From JBCCEV01 sp039030125 (GTDB taxonomy: Bacteria; Pseudomonadota; Gammaproteobacteria; Ga0077536): 11,121 nt of DNA. Under the pieces are notes generated by a model. It was not told the origin of the DNA, made no database searches, and saw only the letters and a list, made by a program, of their open reading frames with translations. Each line of letters begins with the position of its first letter. The first letter of the stretch is position 1. The translations under genes were made by a program, and so were the position numbers. This document shows, piece by piece, positions 1-5,989 of the stretch. The stretch is taken from the NCBI GenBank assembly GCA_039030125.1, contig JBCCEV010000144.1, forward strand, positions 1-11,121. Direction: 5' to 3'.

Positions 1-37
<37 letters not shown>

Positions 38-47
38 AAATTGAATC

Positions 48-67
48 AAGGGGTTAAAGCCCTTTTT
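48..67 (+). terminator. Intrinsic terminator after tRNA-Gly
   Basis: AAGGG (48-52) pairs with CCCTT (60-64) around a 7-base loop, and the T-run continues to base 67. It starts 10 bases after the tRNA CCA. The stem is short, but the position and T-tract fit a Rho-independent terminator of the tRNA transcript. Confidence 0.6.
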
Positions 68-79
68 CGTGGCCGACCA

Positions 80-155
80 AATCGATGCTATCGGCGCATC
101 GCACCCTGCCTTGCCAAGCCTGAAGCGGCGAGTTCGAGCCTCGTTTCTCGCTCCG
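80..155 (+). pseudogene. Decayed tRNA-Gly(GCC) remnant
   Basis: An ungapped 76-base alignment to tRNA-Gly(GCC) ends at base 155. The anticodon loop with its first flanking pair (109-118, CTTGCCAAG included) is identical. The T-arm and acceptor 3' strand (128-154) differ at only two of 27 positions, and the spacing between these blocks is exactly that of a tRNA. The 5' half (D-arm and 5' acceptor strand) is not recognisable. The anticodon stem has mismatches and CCA has become CCG, so this is not a working tRNA. It starts 42 bases after the intact copy, a normal spacer for a tandem tRNA array. It could instead be the scar of an element that integrated into the 3' half of the tRNA. Confidence 0.75.
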
Positions 156-419
156 GTATTCTTTGCGCACTTAGCCAAACCCGGCATTCCAGCTTTGCCG
201 CTCGCTCGCGGGGATGGACGTTTTCAAAAAATCCTTTCATCGGCAAATGTGTGCGTGCCTCGTTTGTGACAGCTATCGCATTTTGACGAATTCCAAGCCA
301 TGAGCTGAGCTTTTTTGGGAATTTTTCCCTGCTGGCCTGAATCGCAGAGAACTATCTTCCGCCTGCCCTGGACAACGATTGGTTGTTCAAAAACAAAAAG
401 ACGCGGGAGGAGCGAGGGT
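156..419. other. Non-coding leader between tRNA remnant and the PAS/FHA gene
   Basis: No credible gene is visible in these 264 bases. There is a GGGAA/TTCCC hairpin at 317-329 with its T-run on the wrong side for a plus-strand terminator. There is also an ACAAC/GTTGT inverted repeat at 372-386, about 20 bases upstream of the ribosome binding site. I found no convincing -35/-10 pair, although the promoter of the next gene must lie here or upstream. Confidence 0.5.
405..412 (+). promoter_or_regulatory. Ribosome binding site fixing the PAS/FHA start
   Basis: GGGAGGAG is a near-ideal Shine-Dalgarno sequence 7 bases before the ATG at 420. It decides against the upstream in-frame ATG at 315. Confidence 0.8.
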
Positions 420-1700
420 ATGCGAGACCCTAACGCGAACCGCACGGACGCCCTGAATTCGAGCGACGATGAAGCTGTGGTCGATGTGTCTGATGACGGT
501 CGGATCATGGACGCGAATCGCGGTTTTCTCGAAGCCACAGGATGTGATTTAGACACGATTGAAGGTCAGCAACCGTCGGTCGCCGCCGGGGTTGCTATGG
601 CATCTGATCTCTTGGACGCGCTGGATGACGGCGCCTTCCTCGAAGCCCGCTATCGAAAGCAGGATAGAGGGGATAGCGAAGTCTGGGTGATGCACTCGCA
701 CGCGCACGATCGCGACGAGGAACGCCCGGTCAAGGTTGCTTATTGGAAAGGCGAGCGCGACGCCCAAGCGGAGACCGTCTCCTCGGAAAGTGCGGCGAAC
801 GCCGCCGATCCCACAAGCGAGCATTTCGTCAACGAGCAGTGGCGCTGCGTGATGTTCGTCGCGCAACATATCAGCGACGCGGCGCTTGGTGAGAGTTCCC
901 TGGAGGAAACCCTGGGTCAATCGATTGATAGCTTCGCGACTCTGCGAAAAATAATCGTGCGCTTTGGCGGTGAAATCGTTAAGAAAATAAGCGAACGCCG
1001 CGCTCTGTGCATTTTCCCCAACACCGCCGCGGCGGTGAGCGCGGCGACTGCGCTGCAAGAAACCATTCGCGAGCAAACTGAATATGCGCTGCCAATGTCA
1101 GTAGCGATTAACGAGGGCAGCGTGGTGCTTGAGCCCAACGATGTGTTTGGTCAAGCGGTCAACGTGGCGGCGCGAGTGCTGGAGCGCGCCAAGCCTGGCG
1201 AGATCCTAATGACCGGATCCGTAGATGCCGTATTGGCAGAAGATCTGCAAGCGAAATCGCGCTTCCTTGATCGCCTCTCCCTAAAGGGTATCGACAAACC
1301 GGTTAAGGTCTTTGAGTTGGTTTGGGACGAGTTCGATGTCACCCAATCGGGGCCGCGGGATAACTTAATAGAACCGATGCGCTTAAAGCTGCGCCTGCGC
1401 GGCGATGAAATTTACGTTGATGACAGGCAGTGGAGCGTCACTATCGGCCGCGGTGACGATGTCGATTTAGCGGTCAGTGACCCGATGGCCTCGCGTCGTC
1501 ATTTACGTATTGAATACCGTCACGGAATTTTCGTTCTCACCGATGAAAGCGCGAATGGCACTTTTTTAAGACTTGATGATCGGGAGATTTATTTACGGCG
1601 TAACGAGCACGCGATGCTTTCAGGCAACGGACGGATCGCCTTAGGCGCGGCGTTCGAAGAGACCTCAAATATCATCGAATTTGACTGCGAGCTTGCTTAA
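420..1700 (+). CDS. PAS - degenerate class III nucleotide cyclase - FHA domain signalling protein
   Basis: This 426-residue soluble protein has three modules. Residues about 18-115 resemble a PAS sensor (VVDVSDDGRIMDANRGFLEAT). Residues about 140-305 follow the class III adenylate/guanylate cyclase fold: FGGEIVKK at 182-189, FGQAVNVAAR at 243-252, and the closing LSLKGIDKPVKVFEL. Residues about 325-415 form an FHA phosphothreonine-binding domain with GR (343-344), SRRH (358-361) and NGT (379-381). The cyclase keeps the transition-state Asn248 and Arg252 but lacks the metal-binding Asp of the FADI motif (VAQH here), and GDG has become SER, with Glu192 at the second Asp position. It is therefore probably a binding or regulatory pseudo-cyclase. 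The start at 420 is chosen because GGGAGGAG lies 7 bases upstream; a longer in-frame start at 315 has no such site and no domain upstream. Confidence 0.85.
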   Translation: MRDPNANRTDALNSSDDEAVVDVSDDGRIMDANRGFLEATGCDLDTIEGQQPSVAAGVAMASDLLDALDDGAFLEARYRKQDRGDSEVWVMHSHAHDRDEERPVKVAYWKGERDAQAETVSSESAANAADPTSEHFVNEQWRCVMFVAQHISDAALGESSLEETLGQSIDSFATLRKIIVRFGGEIVKKISERRALCIFPNTAAAVSAATALQETIREQTEYALPMSVAINEGSVVLEPNDVFGQAVNVAARVLERAKPGEILMTGSVDAVLAEDLQAKSRFLDRLSLKGIDKPVKVFELVWDEFDVTQSGPRDNLIEPMRLKLRLRGDEIYVDDRQWSVTIGRGDDVDLAVSDPMASRRHLRIEYRHGIFVLTDESANGTFLRLDDREIYLRRNEHAMLSGNGRIALGAAFEETSNIIEFDCELA

Positions 1701-1753
1701 CCTCAAAACCAAAACAATCGACCCATTGCGACATCATGTTGCGCTGGGTCGAT
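1701..1753 (-). terminator. Hairpin terminator for the DUF1800-DUF1501-VPLPA operon
   Basis: ATCGACCCA (1717-1725) pairs perfectly with TGGGTCGAT (1745-1753). Inside, GCGAC/GTTGC adds five more pairs (one G-T) around an ATCAT loop, giving a long stem. Read on the minus strand it is followed by TGTTTTGGTTTT, a T-rich tract, and it lies about 50 bases after the stop of the last operon gene. Its direction therefore suits the minus-strand operon. On the plus strand no T-run follows. Confidence 0.65.
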
Positions 1754-1754
1754 C

Positions 1755-1786
1755 ACGCGATGGGGGACCAGTCCGTGGGATCGCGT
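1755..1786 (+). repeat. Second inverted repeat between convergent genes, weak plus-strand terminator candidate
   Basis: ACGCGAT (1755-1761) is a perfect inverted match to ATCGCGT (1780-1786), with an 18-base loop that may itself fold (GGAC/GTCC). Only three Ts follow on the plus strand. It could end transcription from the PAS/FHA gene, which otherwise runs into the convergent operon, but the evidence is only the repeat and its position. Confidence 0.4.
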
Positions 1787-1802
1787 TTCGCTAATGCAGC
1801 GG

Positions 1803-2462
1803 TTAAACGATGCGTCCTACGGGGTGCCGCCGACCTGCGGCTAAGAGCATCGGCAAACCGCCAACGAACAACCATGCTGCCGCCGGTATTGGCACGGGAG
1901 CTCCCGTAACCGTCAGCGCCAGTTCAAAAGTATCTTCGTCCGAGGTTTCGTTAAACCAAAAGAAATAGGTGCCCGCGCCTAACTGGCCTAGTGAGCTCCC
2001 GGTTAATGTTGGTAAGTCAAGCAGATTGGTTCCAAAAGTGCCGCCCTCGGCGTCACCGAAGAGGAAACCGCTGATCAAATGGTTGGCGGTTGGCTCCAAT
2101 CCGCCGCTCGGCTGGATGGCTGGATTGAAGTTAAACGGACCAGAGAACCAACTCGTGGTGTCTCCGATCCCAAAGAAAGCCGATTGTTCGAATCCGGACA
2201 GGGTGAAGAAGTCGATGAGTTCGATCGACACCAAGGTCTGGCCCGGTGCGAGCGTGAAAGTAAGGTAGTCGGGATCGCCAAAAATGGTATCGGTCGCCGC
2301 GATAATGGTATTAACCCCTAAGTCAAACGACAGAGCGGTTGGCGCGTTCGGATCGTCGGACAAATCGCCGTCGAAAAATTCGTCGTAAGTGAGAGCATGC
2401 GCAGCGAGTGATGCACAGAGCGCTGCGATCGCGATGAGTAATCGGAATGGTATTTTCATCAT
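1803..2462 (-). CDS. Secreted protein with VPLPA/PEP-CTERM-type sorting signal
   Basis: A 219-residue exported protein. The N-terminus is a Sec signal peptide (MMKIPFRLLIAIAALCASLA, likely cut after AHA at 21-23). The middle is acidic and rich in Gly, Thr and Phe, like the beta-sandwich bodies of PEP-CTERM proteins (GTYFFWFNETSDEDTFELAL near 164-183). The C-terminus is tripartite: PIPAAAWLF (191-199), a hydrophobic helix, then Arg-Arg at 211-212. This matches the VPLPA variant of the PEP-CTERM signal, which exosortase-type enzymes process in exopolysaccharide-producing Gram-negatives (family knowledge). No exosortase gene is in the window. A five-residue tail follows the basic cluster. The ATG at 2462 has AAGGGA 6 bases upstream; an ATG follows directly as the second codon. 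It lies 25 bases after the DUF1501 stop, so it is the last gene of that operon. The ligand or role of the body is unknown. Confidence 0.85.
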   Translation of the reverse strand: MMKIPFRLLIAIAALCASLAAHALTYDEFFDGDLSDDPNAPTALSFDLGVNTIIAATDTIFGDPDYLTFTLAPGQTLVSIELIDFFTLSGFEQSAFFGIGDTTSWFSGPFNFNPAIQPSGGLEPTANHLISGFLFGDAEGGTFGTNLLDLPTLTGSSLGQLGAGTYFFWFNETSDEDTFELALTVTGAPVPIPAAAWLFVGGLPMLLAAGRRHPVGRIV

Positions 2463-2487
2463 TTTGGTTCCCTTGTTGGTTTGGTTA

Positions 2488-3930
2488 TCAGGCCATGAAG
2501 CCGATTGGTTGATTTGTGCCGTCCCAGAAATTTCGGACATTGGGAAGAATTTGTTCCATTTCCACGCTGCTACCGCTAACGCCAAACCAGGACGCCAACT
2601 CACCGTAATACTGATCAGTTGATACGGTTGGCAGGAGCCTTCCCCGACCAATGTCCAGGGGGCCGCCGGTCGCAAGCGTGATCGGATATTCACCGTAAAT
2701 TTCGCCGCCGTTTACCGCTCCGGGCCCCATGACCAACATGTTGCCGCCCCAGGCGTGGTCGCTACCGCGGCCATTAGAGGTCAGCGTGCGGGCGAAGTCA
2801 GAGGCCAGAAACGTTGTGACTTGCCCTTGGCAACCGAGCTCGATAACGGCGTCGTGAAAAGCCTTGAGGGCATCATCGACTTCTTCGAGATTGCGCTGCT
2901 GAGTCGTGAGCAGGTTTTGATGGTTATCCCAATTACCGTCGCCGATGAAAAATAGTTGGCGCGATTGACCCAAGGCCGCTTGCGCCGCGATGGTTTTGGC
3001 CGCGCGTTCGAATTCCTGGCCCAGACCGGTTGATGGGAATTGCGTTGCCAACTCGATTTCGTTGACACGCAGGTTGTATTCGATCGCGCCATCGATCGCG
3101 CGATCTTTCGTTTGTGCGTAACTCTGTTGTAGCAGATTTGCGTAAGTCGCTGAGGTTATGCTGTCTGTGGCGCGCGTTAGAATTCGGTCCAGAACGCTGT
3201 TCCCGCCATAACCATCCATCAGCCGCGCGCCGCTTCCGCGATTAAGAACGAAAGGCACCAATTGGTCGCCGGTAAGCATCAGGTTCTCACCGTCGATGGA
3301 GTAATTGATCGATAGCGCCGGATTGCTATTCGCGGTGTCGGATAAGATTTCGGCCATGCGACCCGCCCAGCCCGACAACGCGTCCCGGCTCTGCGGCATA
3401 GCGGTCTGCCAGTTGCGCTGGTGGGAGCTGTGCGAGAACAGACCAACCGGTTTTGGGTATTGATTGCTCTCGTATTGCGCGATGGTGAGCGGTTGAACGA
3501 GCGTTCCTACGTTGCCCACAACGGCAAGACTGCCGCTGCGATACAGATCTGTGACTTTGGGTAGCGATGGATGAAATGCGAACCGCCGGCCGAACTGCGG
3601 GCTTGCTGGATTCGAAGATCCGAAGATCAAGTTGGGCTGCAGTTCGACTTCTGGAAGAGCGATGTTAGTTCGCACTGTTTGGTAATCAGCAAACTCGGAA
3701 GGTTCCATCGGCGCGAGCATGTTGTGTGAGTCGTTACCACCAAAGAGGAACAGACACACCAACGCTTTGAAGTCGCTTTGCGGCTCGGCGGCGAGGGCTG
3801 CCCGAGTCGTCGTCATCGCCAGCATCTGCGAGAGCAGCGGTGTGGTTAGCATGCCGGCGCAGGCGCCTTTGAGGACCGATCGACGGTTGGTATCAACAGT
3901 GGCTTGATCGAATAATTTTTTTTCGTTCAT
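2488..3930 (-). CDS. DUF1501 family protein, Tat-exported
   Basis: A 480-residue member of the DUF1501 family, which is distantly related to the alkaline phosphatase/sulfatase superfamily; no reaction is established. A twin-arginine signal is visible (NRRSVLKG, residues 15-22, then a hydrophobic stretch to about 47 ending ALAA), so export is probably folded through Tat. Family landmarks in order: LVCLFLFGGNDSHNMLAP (57-74), FSHSSHQRNWQT (165-176), GNWDNHQNL (332-340, where many relatives have FDTHxxQ), VTTFLASDFARTL (371-383) and GSDHAWGGNMLVMG (389-402). The Asp and His residues of these blocks are candidates for a metal site by analogy with the superfamily. The start at 3930 has GGAG 8 bases upstream and places the Tat motif near the N-terminus; longer in-frame starts lie inside the upstream gene. 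It begins 22 bases after the DUF1800 stop, the usual partner arrangement. Confidence 0.92.
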   Translation of the reverse strand: MNEKKLFDQATVDTNRRSVLKGACAGMLTTPLLSQMLAMTTTRAALAAEPQSDFKALVCLFLFGGNDSHNMLAPMEPSEFADYQTVRTNIALPEVELQPNLIFGSSNPASPQFGRRFAFHPSLPKVTDLYRSGSLAVVGNVGTLVQPLTIAQYESNQYPKPVGLFSHSSHQRNWQTAMPQSRDALSGWAGRMAEILSDTANSNPALSINYSIDGENLMLTGDQLVPFVLNRGSGARLMDGYGGNSVLDRILTRATDSITSATYANLLQQSYAQTKDRAIDGAIEYNLRVNEIELATQFPSTGLGQEFERAAKTIAAQAALGQSRQLFFIGDGNWDNHQNLLTTQQRNLEEVDDALKAFHDAVIELGCQGQVTTFLASDFARTLTSNGRGSDHAWGGNMLVMGPGAVNGGEIYGEYPITLATGGPLDIGRGRLLPTVSTDQYYGELASWFGVSGSSVEMEQILPNVRNFWDGTNQPIGFMA

Positions 3931-3952
3931 CAGTGATCTCCGTGGATAGCGC

Positions 3953-5791
3953 CTAGCGCACAAGACAGGCTGGCGACTCGAGGATGGCCAAAATCGTGCC
4001 CGGTACGTAGTCGGACGGTGATTCGGCCTCGGACCGGACAATCCGGTAAACATCACGCAAAAAATCTTGGGTGAAATTACCGCCGCATAAATGGATGTTG
4101 AGTTGGTCGAGCAGAGCACGCATACGTTGGCGATCGAGGATGTTTTGCCAGGGCTGAAAATCCAGTAAGACATTCATTTCGCGTTCAACCCGGTTGCCGC
4201 CGCCGTATTGAAGTCGAAAGAAATTGCCGTCATCGAGGGCATCGAGGATCCATTCGCGATAGAAGTCGGCGCTGTCAATGATGGTGGTGGTGTCGACGAG
4301 TTCGAATTCCGGCACCACGAGTGTGTCTTGCACCACGTCTATTGGGACGTAGTCCGACAGGGGCGGTATGCCCGGGTAGAAGGGGCTATAAAAATTAAAG
4401 ACGGTAGGCGATCGGTAAGGGCTTTGACCGATATCGTCCTCAAGGTTGGGCAGCGCGATCCGCCCGCCTGTGTAATCTGAGCTGGCGTTAAAGAGCTTTA
4501 AGAATTGTGTAAGCCGAATGACCGGCTCAATAAGGCGTGTGCGCTCAGTACCGCCGTTGAAGATCTGCATTCCGATCGTGCGTCCCGAGCGCGTACTGAC
4601 GATGGGTTGATACTCATAGTTATCAAGGTTGTGCTCAGAGAGCAGCAGTGTTTTTACGACCGCCTGAAAGTTACCGTTCGTCGCCCGAAAAACATCGGCC
4701 ACCTCCTCGACGTAAGCCGCTGGCGGACTGGACATGGTGAAGCGTTGGATCAGCAAACGGGAGATAAAGGGTGCGGTATTAGGGTGGCCGGTGAGCATAT
4801 TGACCACCAAGGTAAGTTCCTGCTCGGCGGCCGTTGCCGCGGGGATCAGGATCCCGTTACGAAGGTCGGTGAGATCCTTTTCATCCTCATCATGCCGTGA
4901 GGGATCAACAACCATCGGTTGCGACCAGGTGGGGTTGTTTCTGCCTGGGCTTTCCCCCGCATAATGCCAACCGGTGAAGACTCGGGCGAGCGTACGAATG
5001 GTCGCATTTGAGTAGGTCTCGATTAGGCCGCCACTGTCGTCAAGCAACAATTCACCGTTTGGCGCGAGTTCATGGATCCCAATTGAGAAGAGCTGCATGA
5101 TCTCGCGCGCGAAGTTCTCGTCCGGGAACCTCGAACCGCTGGCCTTGCGATTATTGACATGGCTAAGGAACTCGCCCATCACTGGGTGCTTGCTTACCGC
5201 TTCTAAAAGGGCTGGATAACTACCTGAGCTCCCTTGCACTAGCGTGTCGTAGTAGTAGCTTGCTCCGAAATAGCGAAGCACCCCAAAAGCGTCGGGATCG
5301 CTTGAGCGATAACGGGAATCAAAGTCGTTAACGACGAATATCTGTGCGAGCGCCCAGGCGATTCGCTGTGTTAATTGATCGGGACTGTTAAGTGCGATGT
5401 CCCACCAGGCGTGATAGCGATAGTCATCGGCGTTGTAGATCGAAACGTGGTTTTCGCCGTCGTCCAGATCGACTCCGTCGTCGACCAACATCTCACGCAT
5501 CGTACTCAGATGAAGTGTGGGCGTTAGCAAGAACTGACCATCGATCCACTGTTCAAAAGCGGCGCGTTGACCGACCTCGATGATCCGGCTGGCGAGTTGT
5601 TCTGCCTGTGTCTTGGTATAGCCGAACGTGCTCTGTTGTAAGAATCTAGCGGCGCGTGCTTCCGCCATGATTTGATCGAACGAAGCGTTTGTTGCGGCTA
5701 ATGTGCCACCTGGCGCTTCTGCGTGAGAATCAATATAAACTATTGAAATAAATAATAAAAAAAGTATTTCTCGCAACCGAGCTTGTATCAT
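3953..5791 (-). CDS. DUF1800 family protein, secreted
   Basis: A 612-residue DUF1800 protein, the first gene of the operon. An N-terminal hydrophobic segment (ILFLLFISIVYI, residues 9-20, followed by SHAEA) looks like a Sec signal peptide. Landmarks: AARFLQQSTFG (47-57), LTQRIAWALAQIFVV (140-154), a helix-rich block YPALLEAVSKHPVMGEFLS (192-210), PDENFAREIMQLFSIG (223-238), RVFTGW (270-275), PFISRLLIQRF (341-351) and QSPYRSPTVFNFYSP (456-470). DUF1800 and DUF1501 genes are typically adjacent across many bacteria; neither has an assigned activity I can vouch for. GAGGAG lies 6 bases upstream of the ATG at 5791, a strong start. The N-terminal codons are unusually A+T rich (near 5735-5765) compared with the rest of the gene. 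The product probably acts in the periplasm or outside the cell together with the two downstream products. Confidence 0.92.
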   Translation of the reverse strand: MIQARLREILFLLFISIVYIDSHAEAPGGTLAATNASFDQIMAEARAARFLQQSTFGYTKTQAEQLASRIIEVGQRAAFEQWIDGQFLLTPTLHLSTMREMLVDDGVDLDDGENHVSIYNADDYRYHAWWDIALNSPDQLTQRIAWALAQIFVVNDFDSRYRSSDPDAFGVLRYFGASYYYDTLVQGSSGSYPALLEAVSKHPVMGEFLSHVNNRKASGSRFPDENFAREIMQLFSIGIHELAPNGELLLDDSGGLIETYSNATIRTLARVFTGWHYAGESPGRNNPTWSQPMVVDPSRHDEDEKDLTDLRNGILIPAATAAEQELTLVVNMLTGHPNTAPFISRLLIQRFTMSSPPAAYVEEVADVFRATNGNFQAVVKTLLLSEHNLDNYEYQPIVSTRSGRTIGMQIFNGGTERTRLIEPVIRLTQFLKLFNASSDYTGGRIALPNLEDDIGQSPYRSPTVFNFYSPFYPGIPPLSDYVPIDVVQDTLVVPEFELVDTTTIIDSADFYREWILDALDDGNFFRLQYGGGNRVEREMNVLLDFQPWQNILDRQRMRALLDQLNIHLCGGNFTQDFLRDVYRIVRSEAESPSDYVPGTILAILESPACLVR

Positions 5792-5890
5792 TTTGTTCTC
5801 CTCTCGCGGTCAGCGTCGGGTAGTTCGGCGCTTCCCCATGGGCATCGCGTAACACTTTTTTACAATTCGCGGGGAGGAGACTAAGAGCTA

Positions 5891-5928
5891 CTTCACATGT
5901 TTCGGTTTGGGAGTACGAAACTGTGAAG
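5891..5928. repeat. Strong imperfect inverted repeat upstream of the DUF1800 operon
   Basis: CTTCACA (5891-5897) and GTTTCG (5899-5904) pair with CGAAAC (5916-5921) and TGTGAAG (5922-5928). This gives 13 pairs with one bulged T and an 11-base loop. No T-run follows on either strand, so it is not a standard terminator. It lies about 100 bases upstream of the DUF1800 start and 62 bases after the photolyase stop. It may be an operator, a leader hairpin or a processing site. Confidence 0.5.
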
Positions 5929-5947
5929 CAGTGCCTAAAGTTTTCTA

Positions 5948-5980
5948 AAACCGAGGCGGGAATCTTTCACAAAACGGTTT
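5948..5980 (-). terminator. Weak terminator candidate after the photolyase gene
   Basis: On the minus strand AAACCG and CGGTTT (5980-5975 and 5953-5948) can form a six-pair stem with a 21-base loop, 9 bases after the photolyase stop, followed by TAGAAAACTTT. The loop is long and the T-tract is broken, so termination here is doubtful. Photolyase transcription may continue into the DUF1800 operon. Confidence 0.25.
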
Positions 5981-5989
5981 GCGAGGACC

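Noticed and set aside
257..270. Possible third tRNA-Gly fragment (GCCTCGTTTGTGA)
   Set aside because: Only about ten bases match and there is no anticodon block at the right distance, so it could easily be chance.
317..329. GGGAA-TTT-TTCCC hairpin
   Set aside because: The T-run precedes rather than follows it on the plus strand and the minus strand has an A-run, so it is not a terminator in either direction.
372..386. ACAAC/GTTGT inverted repeat upstream of the PAS/FHA ribosome site
   Set aside because: Five pairs with no conserved or recognisable operator sequence; not supportable as a regulatory site.
224..556. Minus-strand open frame opposite the start of the PAS/FHA gene
   Set aside because: It overlaps a gene with clear domains and a strong ribosome site, and shows no protein signature of its own.
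1969..2268. Plus-strand frames opposite the VPLPA protein gene
   Set aside because: Shadow frames of a gene with signal peptide and sorting tail on the other strand.
5810..5845. Minus-strand upstream mini-frame of 11 codons (MPMGKRRTTRR) ahead of DUF1800
   Set aside because: There is no ribosome site before it and no leader-peptide logic such as repeated regulatory codons with an attenuator; likely chance.
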